This document shows positions 43,310-52,553 of a stretch of DNA of 64,000 bases, piece by piece. This stretch comes from Heliorestis acidaminivorans (GTDB taxonomy: Bacteria; Bacillota; Desulfitobacteriia; Heliobacteriales; Heliobacteriaceae), in NCBI RefSeq assembly GCF_008933955.1, contig NZ_WBXO01000011.1, forward strand, positions 1-64,000, in the 5' to 3' direction. Both the position numbers and the translations under genes were made by a program. The notes below the pieces were generated by a model. It had not been told where the DNA came from and ran no database searches. It worked only from the letters and a program-made list of their open reading frames with translations. Numbering within the stretch: the first letter of the stretch is position 1; each line of letters begins with the position of its first letter.

Positions 43310-44347
43310 TTAGCTAATGATGGTGATATCACTATTCTCTAAAGCTAATAAATCATATTGCTGATCGACACGATTGTTTTGTAATGTAAATACTACAGGT
43401 TGAAGTGGAAAGCCCTTATTTTGCTTTACCACTAAAGCACCGGTACCATTAGATAGCTTCACAATAGTGCCATTAGGGTAGACTGCTACCGATTCAGAGA
43501 ATTTTCGTAATATTTCAGGATCAAAATAAGTTCCAGAAAAACTCATCGTATATTCATAAGCATCTCGAACTGACCAAGCTTTACGATGAGGACGAGAGGA
43601 GGTCAATGCATCAAAAACATCGGCTACGGCTACGATACGTCCAAAAAGATGAATATCATTACCTTTCAAACCTCGCGGATAGCCGGAACCGTCATAACGC
43701 TCTTGATGCTGAAAAGCAGCATGGGCAATCAAAAGGTGTGTCTTTCGTAACATTTTGAAGCCTTCTATAGGATGTTGGTGTATAATCTCCATCTCTTCTT
43801 CTGTAAAAGGGGCAGGTTTATTAACTAGATCTTTAGGGAAATTAACCATGCCAATGTCATGAAGAAGAGCACCTACGCCGAGTAAATATAACTCTTGGCG
43901 ACTCATATTATATTGCATCCCAATAATAACAGACAATACACAGACAGAAACACTATGAACTAGAATGGTCTCGTCAAAATCATGGAGGGCCGTTACATCA
44001 AGAAGTATCCCGCGATTACGCATGATATCGTCTAAGATAGACTCTACAGAACGTTGAGCACTACTTATGTCTAATCCAGCTTGTGGCTTAGTAAGCATCT
44101 TTAGTACTTGTCTAGTCTCTTTTATTACTTTAGTATATGTTCTATCAGAAACAACGTTTTCGTAACTTATTAGATCGCTTAATGGGCCTTCTATATAAAC
44201 AACAGGAATAGAAAATTCTTTCAAACGTTGAATATAGGAAGGGGTTAAAATAACGCCTCGACCAAGCAATGTTCCACCGCGTCCATCGTAAACGGGTCTT
44301 GCTAACACAGTTCCTGGTTCTACTAATTCAATGGATATACGTAACAT
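43310..44347 (-). CDS. HD-GYP domain protein (c-di-GMP phosphodiesterase type)
   Basis: 345 residues. N-terminal region of about 110 residues without known domain, then HD-GYP: VHSVSVCVLS, LLHDIGMVNFP (HD), HQHPIEGF, QERYDGSGYPRGLKG (GYP-type) and ADVFDALTS. The His-Gln-Glu in place of the usual HHE is a mild variation. First gene of a probable operon with the hybrid kinase. Confidence 0.88.
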   Translation of the reverse strand: MLRISIELVEPGTVLARPVYDGRGGTLLGRGVILTPSYIQRLKEFSIPVVYIEGPLSDLISYENVVSDRTYTKVIKETRQVLKMLTKPQAGLDISSAQRSVESILDDIMRNRGILLDVTALHDFDETILVHSVSVCVLSVIIGMQYNMSRQELYLLGVGALLHDIGMVNFPKDLVNKPAPFTEEEMEIIHQHPIEGFKMLRKTHLLIAHAAFQHQERYDGSGYPRGLKGNDIHLFGRIVAVADVFDALTSSRPHRKAWSVRDAYEYTMSFSGTYFDPEILRKFSESVAVYPNGTIVKLSNGTGALVVKQNKGFPLQPVVFTLQNNRVDQQYDLLALENSDITIIS

Positions 44348-44526
44348 GCTGTGAACCCCCTAACTATAAAGCGCCAAAGGATAGTTAGCTCGCAAAACAA
44401 TTATTTCAAAAAATGCTTATTCGACAAAGAGTTATTTGAATCCTTCTATATAAACTATTTTGCGTACGAGATTTTAGTATTATCCATATAGATATTAACA
44501 TAGAATTGACAGGGGTGATGGTAACA

Positions 44527-44796
44527 ATGGTGATGAATATTCAATGGTTCAATGATGAAGATGAATGGACTTTTTTGATGAACGCAAAACTATATGAAGC
44601 AGATATGGTAGAGGCTATTCTTGTTAACGCAGAAATCCCTGTGCGGCGAATTTATAAAGATCATTTCATGAAGGTAATTACTGGTGGAACTTTACGAGGT
44701 GTAGATCTTCATGTCCCCCTTTCTGACTTATACAGGGCTAAACTGCTTTTGCATGAAGACTCTGTTATAAGAGAAGAGGAAGAAGAAAGAGGTTGA
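44527..44796 (+). CDS. DUF2007-like protein
   Basis: About 90 residues. LYEADMVEAILVNAEIPVRR and GVDLHVPLSDLYRAKLLL match the DUF2007 (putative signal-transducing, PII-like fold) pattern. ATG 44527 is chosen by the AGGGGTGATG site; a TTG frame opens at 44506. Divergent from the HD-GYP gene. Confidence 0.7.
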   Translation: MVMNIQWFNDEDEWTFLMNAKLYEADMVEAILVNAEIPVRRIYKDHFMKVITGGTLRGVDLHVPLSDLYRAKLLLHEDSVIREEEEERG

Positions 44797-44821
44797 CTAA
44801 TAGTCGGCCTCTTTTTTTTTA
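44788..44821 (+). terminator. Rho-independent terminator
   Basis: AGAGGTTGACT AAT AGTCGGCCTCT with T9, overlapping the last codons of the DUF2007-like gene. Confidence 0.75.
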
Positions 44822-44978
44822 CAAATAATCACAGATGACGTAGCTAGGAATTCTATGATAGTATATAGTATTTGGACAAAAAAGAACAAGGAACAAAGTC
44901 GGTAGGTTAATAGTAGCAAAGAGCTTAAGCTTCTCTGGCAGAACAAGTAAAAGAATGGTAATTTAATTAACTTGATAA

Positions 44979-45016
44979 AAAAAGGTGCTAGCTCAAAGAG
45001 AGGCTAGCACCTTTTT
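44979..45016 (-). terminator. Terminator, probably of the cyclophilin gene
   Basis: AAAAGGTGCTAGC and GCTAGCACCTTTTT arms; T tracts on both strands. Confidence 0.8.
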
Positions 45017-45064
45017 ATAATACTTTAGGTAGGTCTGTTTCTGTTTCAATACTTTAACTACTTA

Positions 45065-45793
45065 TTAATTCTTTTCGGAAACCTCTATAGTCACTCTTTC
45101 CATTATGATTTCTTCTGCAGGAAAGCTTTGTTCTCCACCATTACTAGCTTCTACAGGCGCTTTTGAAATCTCTAGCGCTACTTCTAGTCCTTCAATGACG
45201 CGTCCAAAGACTGTATAATTAGGAGCTTGTGTATTCAGAAACTGAATTGAAGGAGATGTCTCACTGCCTGTAACAATGAAAAACTGACTTCCATTCGTAT
45301 TGGGGCCAGCATTAGCCATGGCTAGTACACCAGGAGCGTAAGGAAGAGCAGGTGGTAGTTCATCGGCAAAAGTATAGCCAGGTCCACCAAAGCCTAGTCC
45401 GAGAGGGTCTCCTGTCTGAATCATAAAGTTTTCAATTACTCGGTGAAAGCGAATACCATCAAAGTACTCTTCTTGAGCAAGAAAAACGAAAGAATTGACA
45501 GCTAATGGTGCCGCCTCAGGAAGTAACTCTACTTTCATAGTGCCGTAAGAAGTCTCAATTGTAGCAATGTAGTTTTTCTCTGGCTCAATGATCATCTCAG
45601 GAGCTTGAGAATATTGATTTTGTTTCATAGCTACAGAAGGTGGACTCGTTTGTGGACCTTCTTCAGTTCCTGTGCCTCTAGGACCTTCATCGCCGCCTCC
45701 TGTGCAACCAGCTAGCAAGACAAAGCTACATAAGGCAAGTAATAGCATTTTTTTCACTTTGGAATTTACGCTCACTAAGGGCAACATTAACAT
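45065..45793 (-). CDS. Cyclophilin-type peptidyl-prolyl isomerase, lipoprotein
   Basis: About 242 residues. Signal peptide ending LLAGC (lipobox), a Gly/Glu/Pro-rich linker, then a cyclophilin domain: FHRVIENFMIQTGDP, GVLAMANAGPNTNGSQFFI, VFGRVIEGLEV. ATG 45793 is preferred because GAGGAG is just upstream; a longer frame reaches 45865. Acts outside the membrane in protein folding. Confidence 0.9.
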   Translation of the reverse strand: MLMLPLVSVNSKVKKMLLLALCSFVLLAGCTGGGDEGPRGTGTEEGPQTSPPSVAMKQNQYSQAPEMIIEPEKNYIATIETSYGTMKVELLPEAAPLAVNSFVFLAQEEYFDGIRFHRVIENFMIQTGDPLGLGFGGPGYTFADELPPALPYAPGVLAMANAGPNTNGSQFFIVTGSETSPSIQFLNTQAPNYTVFGRVIEGLEVALEISKAPVEASNGGEQSFPAEEIIMERVTIEVSEKN

Positions 45794-45938
45794 AACACTC
45801 CTCAAGTCTATTTTTTCGCAACACAAAACACCTCTTAGTATAATGGTCTTTAGAAAAAGGGACAAGCCTAGAAGGACAATACCTTTTTTCCATAGAATTA
45901 TGAAGAAATAGCAAAAGGGAAGAGGAGCGAGATAGTCA

Positions 45939-46583
45939 ATGGCATTAAATCAAGACAAGCAGGGGCAAGTGCAGATTGTAGTTGATGGCGTTACAGGCGT
46001 TGGCAAAAGCAGTCTTGTACAAATCCTATCAGAACAGTTAAATCTAGTCGCCTATAATGAAGTTTTTGAAGATGAAAACCAGTTATTACATAAATTCTTT
46101 TATGACCGCGCCCGCTGGGCTTTTCCCATGCAAATTAACTTTTTGACAAATAGATATAAACAATATCGAGAAGCATCTTCTATGGAACGTGCTATTATGG
46201 ACCGCTCCATATACTCAGACGCTATCTTTGCCCGTATGTATCGACAAGATGGGTACTTAACAGCAGAAGAATTTGCCGTTTATAACAACTTGTTGCAAAG
46301 CATGCTTGCAGACTTACAGCCGCCACGCCTTATGGTACGACTGAAAGTAGATACTAATGAAGCTATATGTCGCATTCACAAAAGAGGGCGTTGTGATGAA
46401 TTAGACGTAGAAAGTGCCTATTGGGAAAGACTTAATTACTGTTATGATGATACTTACCAATCCTACTGCGGAGCTAACTTACTTACAGTCGATGTTACTT
46501 CCATGGACTTTGTCCATAATTCACAAGATCGCAACCGCTTACTTGATAAAATTATTACAGCCTATTATGAGTCTAAAGCATAA
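45939..46583 (+). CDS. Deoxynucleoside kinase
   Basis: 214 residues. P-loop GVTGVGKSS (about 17-25), MDRSIYSDAIFARM (DRS base/sugar region, about 87), and lid HKRGRCDE (about 149). Matches the dNK family (deoxyadenosine/deoxyguanosine kinase type), salvaging deoxynucleosides. GAGGAGCG precedes ATG 45939. Single gene with its own terminator. Confidence 0.9.
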   Translation: MALNQDKQGQVQIVVDGVTGVGKSSLVQILSEQLNLVAYNEVFEDENQLLHKFFYDRARWAFPMQINFLTNRYKQYREASSMERAIMDRSIYSDAIFARMYRQDGYLTAEEFAVYNNLLQSMLADLQPPRLMVRLKVDTNEAICRIHKRGRCDELDVESAYWERLNYCYDDTYQSYCGANLLTVDVTSMDFVHNSQDRNRLLDKIITAYYESKA

Positions 46584-46613
46584 GAGCATAAGTAAAGAAA
46601 ACCCTAAAGCAAT

Positions 46614-46646
46614 GAGGCTTTTCCTAGAGGAAAGCCTTTTTTCTTT
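46614..46646 (+). terminator. Rho-independent terminator
   Basis: AGGCTTTTCCTAGAGGAAAG CCT followed by TTTTTTCTTTT. Confidence 0.85.
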
Positions 46647-46711
46647 TGAGCAATCTACATCCTATTCAAAGATTATAAAAAAATGAAAAATATTTCCAAA
46701 AAAGTTTACGA

Positions 46712-46730
46712 TATGGAAGGAAATTCCATA
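46712..46730. promoter_or_regulatory. Operator-like palindrome
   Basis: TATGGAA, five bases, TTCCATA: perfect dyad 40 bases before an HTH-protein gene. A candidate autoregulatory site. Confidence 0.4.
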
Positions 46731-46769
46731 GGGGCTGTCGAATAGAGCATTCAAAAAGGAGGGAACAGG

Positions 46770-47738
46770 ATGATTAGCTTGCCAGAGGAGTTGACTGTTG
46801 CGCAAGCGGCTAAGACGATGGGCCTGCAAAGGTATACTATTCGTGATGCAATTCACCGTGGCGAATTGCCGGCCAAGCAACAGAAAATTCCGGGAGGGTT
46901 TCAGTATCTTATTCCCCTGGGCAGTCTGAAAGATTTTGGACGTCGTCGGGGTATACAATCAAGCATCTTGGGACTAGAAGGTCCAGAAAAGGTGCCAACA
47001 CCAGAAGAGTCTCCAGAGACAAAAGAGGTAGTACCTCTTCCTGAAGAGACTCCTCAGACTCAACCCATTGTCGCGGTGCCATCAGAGGTCACCGAATTCA
47101 TGCACAAGATTCCACAATGGGAGCAGAGAATGGAACAGCTCATTGAGCAAATGGTGGAAGTTCAAGCAGACGTACTTGGTTTGAAGAAAGGTGTTCATCA
47201 ACATCTTAGTAAAGTAGAAAGCCGAGTCGTCAATGTACAACAAAGTGTTAATGGCGAATTGAAAGCGGCTGTAGACCGTTTGCGCCATAATAGCAATCAG
47301 AACTTCCAAGATGTAAGAGCTGGTATTGATGGTTGGCATGACAACTTAGATGCCCTTATTGGAGAAATGAGAGCATCCATACAAGATGTTGCGGCCAGTC
47401 AGACTGATTCCGAAATGCGTCAAGCTTTTGTACACAAACTTACTGTAGACAACCAGTCTACAGTGGGAGAAGTGAAAAAGCTTCTTGTGGACGTGAATGA
47501 AGTGGTGAGCAACATATCTAGTCAACAAGACAAGAGCACCGAGATGCTAGAACAGCACCTTGAAGACATGAAAAACTCCGTTGACGGTGTCAAACGCTCT
47601 GTCGATCGAACCACAGACATGATCATTAAGTGGAGACATAAGACGCAAAGAGAGCAAAGCAAACCTAATAACTCTAAAGGTATCAAAGGGTGGTTCAGTC
47701 GCTTCTGGGGAAGCAACTCTCCCGCACTATCTAAGTAA
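46770..47738 (+). CDS. MerR/excisionase-type HTH protein with long coiled coil
   Basis: 322 residues. HTH at about 8-58 (LTVAQAAKTMGLQRYTIRDA, HRGELPA), a Pro/Glu linker to about 105, then a long coiled coil (about 110-290) with regular spaced Val/Leu and Asn, and a basic end with KGWFSRFWG. AAAGGAGGGAACAGG before ATG. Resembles chromosome-associated structural DNA-binding proteins more than an excisionase; no integrase is near. Function unknown. Confidence 0.65.
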   Translation: MISLPEELTVAQAAKTMGLQRYTIRDAIHRGELPAKQQKIPGGFQYLIPLGSLKDFGRRRGIQSSILGLEGPEKVPTPEESPETKEVVPLPEETPQTQPIVAVPSEVTEFMHKIPQWEQRMEQLIEQMVEVQADVLGLKKGVHQHLSKVESRVVNVQQSVNGELKAAVDRLRHNSNQNFQDVRAGIDGWHDNLDALIGEMRASIQDVAASQTDSEMRQAFVHKLTVDNQSTVGEVKKLLVDVNEVVSNISSQQDKSTEMLEQHLEDMKNSVDGVKRSVDRTTDMIIKWRHKTQREQSKPNNSKGIKGWFSRFWGSNSPALSK

Positions 47739-47782
47739 AGAGATAAAGAGAATTTCAAGACAAATTGCCAAGTAAAGCTATA

Positions 47783-47814
47783 AGAAGCTATTCTATATGG
47801 CTTCTTTTTTTTGT
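47783..47814 (+). terminator. Rho-independent terminator
   Basis: AGAAGCTATTCTATATGGCT TCT and T8. Confidence 0.75.
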
Positions 47815-47897
47815 TGAGAAAATTTCTAAAAAAAATAGCTCTTAAGAGTCATCATAGTAATTTTAATAAAGTAAAATGAAAAGCTGGGAGGAACTCA

Positions 47898-49412
47898 GTG
47901 AGAGATTGTCGAAACAAGAGAATGTGTGCTCCTGCACATGGATTAGAGGCTGTTGAGGTGAAAGAAAAAGTGACTCTCAACTCTCAACAACTAGATGAGG
48001 TCTTGGCATGTTATAGACAAATTGAATCTGAACTAAGAGTGAAGCTGGAATCGCTTAAGAGTCCATTAGAACTTAAGTTTGGGAGACCTGTAATTTTATT
48101 TATCGAGAGTAGGACCAAAAAAGGAAAAAGTCTCATCGAAAAAGCACGACGTTATGACTGGCAAATTACAGATGAAACAATTCATCTCATCAAAGATATT
48201 GCTGGCCTGCGCATCATTGTGCAACATGTTGATGATATAGATCGCATTGTGGATGTGCTACGCCAGAGAACAGACTTTAAGGTTGTTGATGAGAAAGACT
48301 TCGTCCGGTCCCCCAAACAAAGTGGTTACCGAAGTTATCATTTAATTGTTCAATACGATTTCAACGATCTAAAAGGACCAGCCACTCGCTATGCTGAGAT
48401 ACAAGTCAGGACCGTAGGACAACATTTTTGGGCCGTTTTACAACACTCCATGATGTACAAATATGGCTTAGAAGTCCCTGGTCACGTTGCAGAAAACTTG
48501 CGACTAATTGCAGAAGAAACGAGTAATATGGACGAGAAAATGATGGTCATGCGTTGGGCAGTATCGCGGGAATTAGAGACTGATGCCATCCGAGCTTATG
48601 CCGAGAAACTCGTTAATAGCCTATTTCAACAAAAAGGCTCCAAAGTAGAACCAATTACCAACCTTGATCCGTCTTCCTACTTTGAAAAAATGAGTATTCT
48701 AGAGCTGAGTTTCTTATTAGGCCAACAAGGAATTGCGCCGTCAGGCTTTAATCCGCAGACCTTATCGCGATGCTCCTGCTGTGATACTCCTTTTTTGCTC
48801 CATGAGAAAGTTCGCGTGCTCACAACCAATTGCACCAGTATTGCAGAGAAGACGGCCGATCCAGTAAGACTATGTAAAGTTTGTTACTCCCTCATTATTC
48901 CTATTTTACGACGTGAACTAGCACCCTTAAGCTCTGTTAATCGTGATTGGTTACAGAAAGAACAAGAAGAAACGAAGCACCTAAGCAGAAAGATATACCA
49001 ATTTTTCTCAGAGAAGGTAAGAAGTCCCTTGCGTAAAAGGCTACAACAAACGGCAGTTCGCAAAGGGATATCCATAGCCTTACAGTCATCTTCTCTAGAT
49101 GTGGGAACAGTCACTTTGTTCAAGGCTGTTATGGGAGATCGACTTACTGTACAAGTAGATTCAGAATGGGATCCTCACCACGGAGAAGCGGAAACATTAA
49201 TTCTCTACTTTAAGATGAATTATCGCGTTATCGGTAAAGTGCAAGTATCTTACACTTATCCAGAGATTGAATGGGATGAATTTCATGAACCGGAGCTCAT
49301 CGAACCTGAATCTTTTCTGTACAATGCTAGTGAACTTAGTCGCATCTTTGCACAGATTGAAGCGGAACTTCAGGAACGTCCTGAGCCTTTTTCAATGGTT
49401 ATCAGTCGCTAA
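47898..49412 (+). CDS. RelA/SpoT-domain alarmone synthetase with C-terminal extension
   Basis: 504 residues. The synthetase domain covers about 40-205: IKDIAGLRIIV, SGYRSYHLIV, EIQVRTVGQHFWAV and HSMMYKY match small (p)ppGpp synthetases, and no hydrolase domain is present. The other 300 residues are unusual: a Cys-rich segment near 292-330 (CSCC and, later, CKVC), possibly a zinc site, then a helical and a beta-rich part of unknown type. GTG 47898 follows GGGAGGAA. Small synthetases normally end near residue 250. Confidence 0.85.
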   Translation: MRDCRNKRMCAPAHGLEAVEVKEKVTLNSQQLDEVLACYRQIESELRVKLESLKSPLELKFGRPVILFIESRTKKGKSLIEKARRYDWQITDETIHLIKDIAGLRIIVQHVDDIDRIVDVLRQRTDFKVVDEKDFVRSPKQSGYRSYHLIVQYDFNDLKGPATRYAEIQVRTVGQHFWAVLQHSMMYKYGLEVPGHVAENLRLIAEETSNMDEKMMVMRWAVSRELETDAIRAYAEKLVNSLFQQKGSKVEPITNLDPSSYFEKMSILELSFLLGQQGIAPSGFNPQTLSRCSCCDTPFLLHEKVRVLTTNCTSIAEKTADPVRLCKVCYSLIIPILRRELAPLSSVNRDWLQKEQEETKHLSRKIYQFFSEKVRSPLRKRLQQTAVRKGISIALQSSSLDVGTVTLFKAVMGDRLTVQVDSEWDPHHGEAETLILYFKMNYRVIGKVQVSYTYPEIEWDEFHEPELIEPESFLYNASELSRIFAQIEAELQERPEPFSMVISR

Positions 49413-49419
49413 TGCATGA

Positions 49420-49466
49420 TAGACTATCCCCTTGTCTGTTACAGGCAAGGGGATAGTCTATTTTGC
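49420..49466. terminator. Bidirectional terminator
   Basis: TAGACTATCCCCTTG and CAAGGGGATAGTCTA arms, perfect, with TTTTG after. Overlaps the last codons of the convergent YkuK gene. Confidence 0.85.
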
Positions 49467-49937
49467 ATAACGATCAGCCACTTGACTAGCACCAAATGCC
49501 AATGGCTTTGTGCGAATAGAGTAATTGTATATGGAGGCCATACTTTCAGCCCAACCTACTACTCTCTGCAGATGATGGCGACTTTTTCCTTTTTGTCCGC
49601 CATCAATGTGCAGTTCTAATTCATAGCACAACATCTGTTCGTTAAGAATTTTTCGCAACTGTCCTATTATTTCAATGGACATATGAGTTTCGTATTCCAA
49701 TTTTTCACCGAGAGGTAATAAACGATTAAGGTTATGAATATACTGATATGATTGAGCACCTTTGCACTTGCGATAAGCTGTAACAGAGGTAACCACACGG
49801 GTAGATGTACCGTGGTTCTGACTATCTGTCCCCACCCAGATGGACACTTTAACATCAGGGTACTCTGAGGAAAAGCGTTGAAAAGCTTCCACCACATGAT
49901 TTAGTGGTAATAAACCTAGCTGTCCTCGAAATAACAC
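49458..49937 (-). CDS. YkuK/DUF458 RNase H-like protein
   Basis: 159 residues: VSIWVGTDSQNHG (first Asp), ELELHIDGGQKGKS and RVVGWAESMA fit the DUF458 RNase H-like fold. In Bacilli ykuK is sporulation or stress linked, but function is unproven. ATG 49937 has GGGGGG about ten bases upstream. Confidence 0.85.
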   Translation of the reverse strand: MLFRGQLGLLPLNHVVEAFQRFSSEYPDVKVSIWVGTDSQNHGTSTRVVTSVTAYRKCKGAQSYQYIHNLNRLLPLGEKLEYETHMSIEIIGQLRKILNEQMLCYELELHIDGGQKGKSRHHLQRVVGWAESMASIYNYSIRTKPLAFGASQVADRYAK

Positions 49938-50038
49938 AAGGCGACCCCCCTTTAGGTTTCGCAGCCTGTACCTTGCTGTTCTTTACTATGTTACGACAGT
50001 TTTCCAAAGATAGTATTAAAGAACTTTGAAAATTTCTC

Positions 50039-50554
50039 TTAACTATCCTGACCACCTTGTTCTTTTTCCTCTCCTTCTTCTTGACCACCATTTTCGGACT
50101 CTTCTTCTGTTGCTTCTTTTACTTTTTCTTGCACATCAGGTTCTTCGAGAACTTCTTTAAGAGCTTCTTTGATCGATTCTTTGACTTCATCTTCCATCAT
50201 CGCTAGAGCTAAGTGCTCTTGGAAAGTTTGTTCACGAAGTATTTCTTTTAACATTTTTTCAAACTTTGGATCTTGAGCAACGATGAGGCTTTGAAACTCG
50301 GGATCGCGAATTTTTCGAGCCAACTTTTCTTGAAACTCATCAGTTTCAATAATATCAATCATCATAGCTTTAAGATCTTGATATTCTGGTGTTTCTTGTT
50401 CCTGCTCTTGGTCTTCTTGACCTTGACCTTCTTGTCCTTGCTCCTGACCTTGCTGTTGGTTTTGTGTTTCAGCAGGCCTTCGTTGCGGTATACAGGAAGT
50501 TAGGGCTGTAATCAGTACAAAAAAAGCAACTAAGAGCCAGAATAATCGATACAT
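50039..50554 (-). CDS. gerD: GerD-like spore germination lipoprotein
   Basis: 171 residues. Signal with LTSC lipobox (Cys 20), a Gln/Glu/Gly-rich linker, a helical GerD core (DLKAMMIDIIETDEFQEKLA, DPKFEKMLKEIL) and an acidic tail. In B. subtilis GerD clusters germinant receptors in the inner spore membrane. Length and order match. AGGAGGGC-type site upstream of ATG 50554. Confidence 0.85.
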   Translation of the reverse strand: MYRLFWLLVAFFVLITALTSCIPQRRPAETQNQQQGQEQGQEGQGQEDQEQEQETPEYQDLKAMMIDIIETDEFQEKLARKIRDPEFQSLIVAQDPKFEKMLKEILREQTFQEHLALAMMEDEVKESIKEALKEVLEEPDVQEKVKEATEEESENGGQEEGEEKEQGGQDS

Positions 50555-50703
50555 TTTAATGCCCTCCTTATCTTGTCATCGTTTAAAATACCCACCAACG
50601 TGGCATGACTATTCTAGAATCTGCTTTTGAAGGGGGATTCGTCAAAACTGTATACTCCTATCTTTTCTTTCATATACTAACAGCAAGGAAAGGGGTGAGC
50701 TCC

Positions 50704-51642
50704 TTGTCAGAAATCGTAACAATAGGAGCAAGCCGCAACCTGGATGTATTAGGACAAAAAATTATGCGTGAGATAGGAGCTCTTACTGGTGAAGGATGGA
50801 AAATTGAGCTAGTCAAATCTTTTGATGGAAAAAATCATCAGTTGCAATGTCTAATAGAAGAAGTTCCAGAAGATGAAAAATCTGAAGAAATAGCTCTAAT
50901 TCTTCAACAGTATACGGCTCGACAAATCACTGAATGGATTTTGGATGACTGGGAAAAAGCGCTCCTCAATAAGTATCTAAAGACAAAGTACTATTACTTT
51001 TCCGAATCAGAAAAGAAAAACATCACAGACAAAGCAAGGAAAATCTTACAACAAGAAGAAGAAACATCGAAAGACTATATAATCTATCGAGTAGGACGTA
51101 ATGAGCGTATTCTTGAAAGATTATTAGATGTGATGATTCTTAACAAAGAAGTACACATTGATGGTTTTATTCGCTTTCGCTTGAAAGACTATGTCAAATC
51201 ACTATGTGAAGCTGTAGATTTAGCTGTCGATGAATATATGATGGAAAAGGAATACAATGAATTTGTCCGGTTACTTAAATACTTTCTAGAAATTCAAGAT
51301 ACGCGTATCCCACTCATTCATGTCTTTTTACGTTCAGGAGGGCAATTTTATTTAGTCGATAATGCGGGTAATCCAGTCTCACAGGACTTGATGGAAGGAT
51401 TACAGGAAGAAGAAGTCGATCAATATATAAGCCATGACGATTTACTCATCAGTTCATTAATTACAGTAGCTCCCGAACAAGTCCTAATACATGCACCAGA
51501 AAGCGAACAAAGCAGTGAAGCCTTAAATACTATCAAAGCTGTCTTTGGAGATCGTCTTCACTATTGTCCAGGTTGCGAAAGATGTATGACCGCTATCAAA
51601 GGTAGAGAACGAGAAGTCTGGGTAGTCAATCCATCAACATAA
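50704..51642 (+). CDS. ytxC: Putative sporulation protein YtxC
   Basis: About 312 residues from TTG 50704 (GTG 50695 is equally plausible; AAAGGGGTGAGC lies between). Helical protein with AVDLAVDEYMMEKEYNEFVR and QEEEVDQYISHDDLL; the near-C-terminal HYCPGCERC is typical of YtxC. Placement before thrS is the same as in Bacilli, which supports the name. Molecular role unknown. Confidence 0.8.
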   Translation: MSEIVTIGASRNLDVLGQKIMREIGALTGEGWKIELVKSFDGKNHQLQCLIEEVPEDEKSEEIALILQQYTARQITEWILDDWEKALLNKYLKTKYYYFSESEKKNITDKARKILQQEEETSKDYIIYRVGRNERILERLLDVMILNKEVHIDGFIRFRLKDYVKSLCEAVDLAVDEYMMEKEYNEFVRLLKYFLEIQDTRIPLIHVFLRSGGQFYLVDNAGNPVSQDLMEGLQEEEVDQYISHDDLLISSLITVAPEQVLIHAPESEQSSEALNTIKAVFGDRLHYCPGCERCMTAIKGREREVWVVNPST

Positions 51643-51660
51643 GATCGATTAGGAACATAT

Positions 51661-51688
51661 AAAGGCAGTGCAAAAACTGCCTTTTTTT
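51661..51688 (+). terminator. Rho-independent terminator
   Basis: AAAGGCAGTGCAAAAACTGC CTTTTTTT. Confidence 0.9.
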
Positions 51689-51724
51689 ACTGGCTTTAAA
51701 TTTTTTGATGAAAAAGGGCGGAAG

Positions 51725-51778
51725 ATGAAAGTGAAAACTTGCTTCACAAGCCTCTTATCTGCTATTCTTTGCCTATGA
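51725..51778 (+). CDS. Possible 17-residue leader peptide
   Basis: MKVKTCFTSLLSAILCL; its TGA overlaps the ATG of the DUF445 gene (ATGA). The larger gene has no ribosome site of its own, so translational coupling through this frame is possible. GGGCGGAAG lies just upstream. May also be chance. Confidence 0.3.
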   Translation: MKVKTCFTSLLSAILCL

Positions 51779-52392
51779 TAACGATTGATTTATATTTTAT
51801 GCCTATTATTGGAGCAATTATTGGTTGGGTAACTAACATCTTAGCTGTCAGTATGCTTTTTAGACCCTACCATCCAATTCAGCTACCGCTCCTGCCCTGG
51901 GTTATTCAGGGCTTGATACCAAGAAGGCAAGAGGAAATGGCCATCAAAATTGGGGAGGTTGTAGAGGAGCAACTGCTCTCCCAAGATGATCTGATGGCAC
52001 GAATTAATACAACAGAGACAAGGGAGAAGCTGTCTCGTTCTCTTGCCGAAGTTATATCAGCACGTCTTGGAGAAAAAGTACCTTCCTTCCTGCCTCTAGG
52101 CATACGTCAGATCGTAACAGATCTTTCACGAGATCTAGTTAACAAAGAAGCACCGGCTGTTTTAGATCGTATGGCCAAACAACTCGAAACTTCCATAAAA
52201 GAACACGTTTCAGTGAGAGAGATAGTAGAAGACCGGATTAGAAGTCTTGACCTAGTAGAAATGGAGCAACTAGTGCTTCGGGTTGCTTCGAAGGAATTGC
52301 GGCACATCGTGATTCTTGGAGGAGCTCTTGGTTTTATTGTAGGCTTAGTGCAAGCACTGATCTCCTATGGGCTTCGGTCATGGCTTACTTAA
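51775..52392 (+). CDS. DUF445-family membrane protein
   Basis: 205 residues from ATG 51775. First membrane segment with GAIIGWVTNILAVSMLFRPY (the conserved DUF445 start), then a helical soluble region and a final membrane segment (ILGGALGFIVGLVQALISYG). About half the size of YheB-type members, so a minimal form. Sits between ytxC and thrS. Confidence 0.8.
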   Translation: MITIDLYFMPIIGAIIGWVTNILAVSMLFRPYHPIQLPLLPWVIQGLIPRRQEEMAIKIGEVVEEQLLSQDDLMARINTTETREKLSRSLAEVISARLGEKVPSFLPLGIRQIVTDLSRDLVNKEAPAVLDRMAKQLETSIKEHVSVREIVEDRIRSLDLVEMEQLVLRVASKELRHIVILGGALGFIVGLVQALISYGLRSWLT

Positions 52393-52553
52393 AGCAATAT
52401 TTTAGAGAAAGAATTGGCACAAGGGCTTCCTTTTTTGCAGTGAAGTTGACAAGCTCTAACTGGTTGTTTAGAATTAAATTTTGAGATGGAATTGTAGACC
52501 TCTCACTTCCAAAGAGGGAAGGAGGGGTTGATTTTATATGAGGAGGACTCACT

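Noticed and set aside
52393-52553. T-box riboswitch in the thrS leader
   Set aside because: No T-box consensus (AGGGTGGNACCGCG) or specifier stem could be found; only a purine-rich stretch near the ribosome site.
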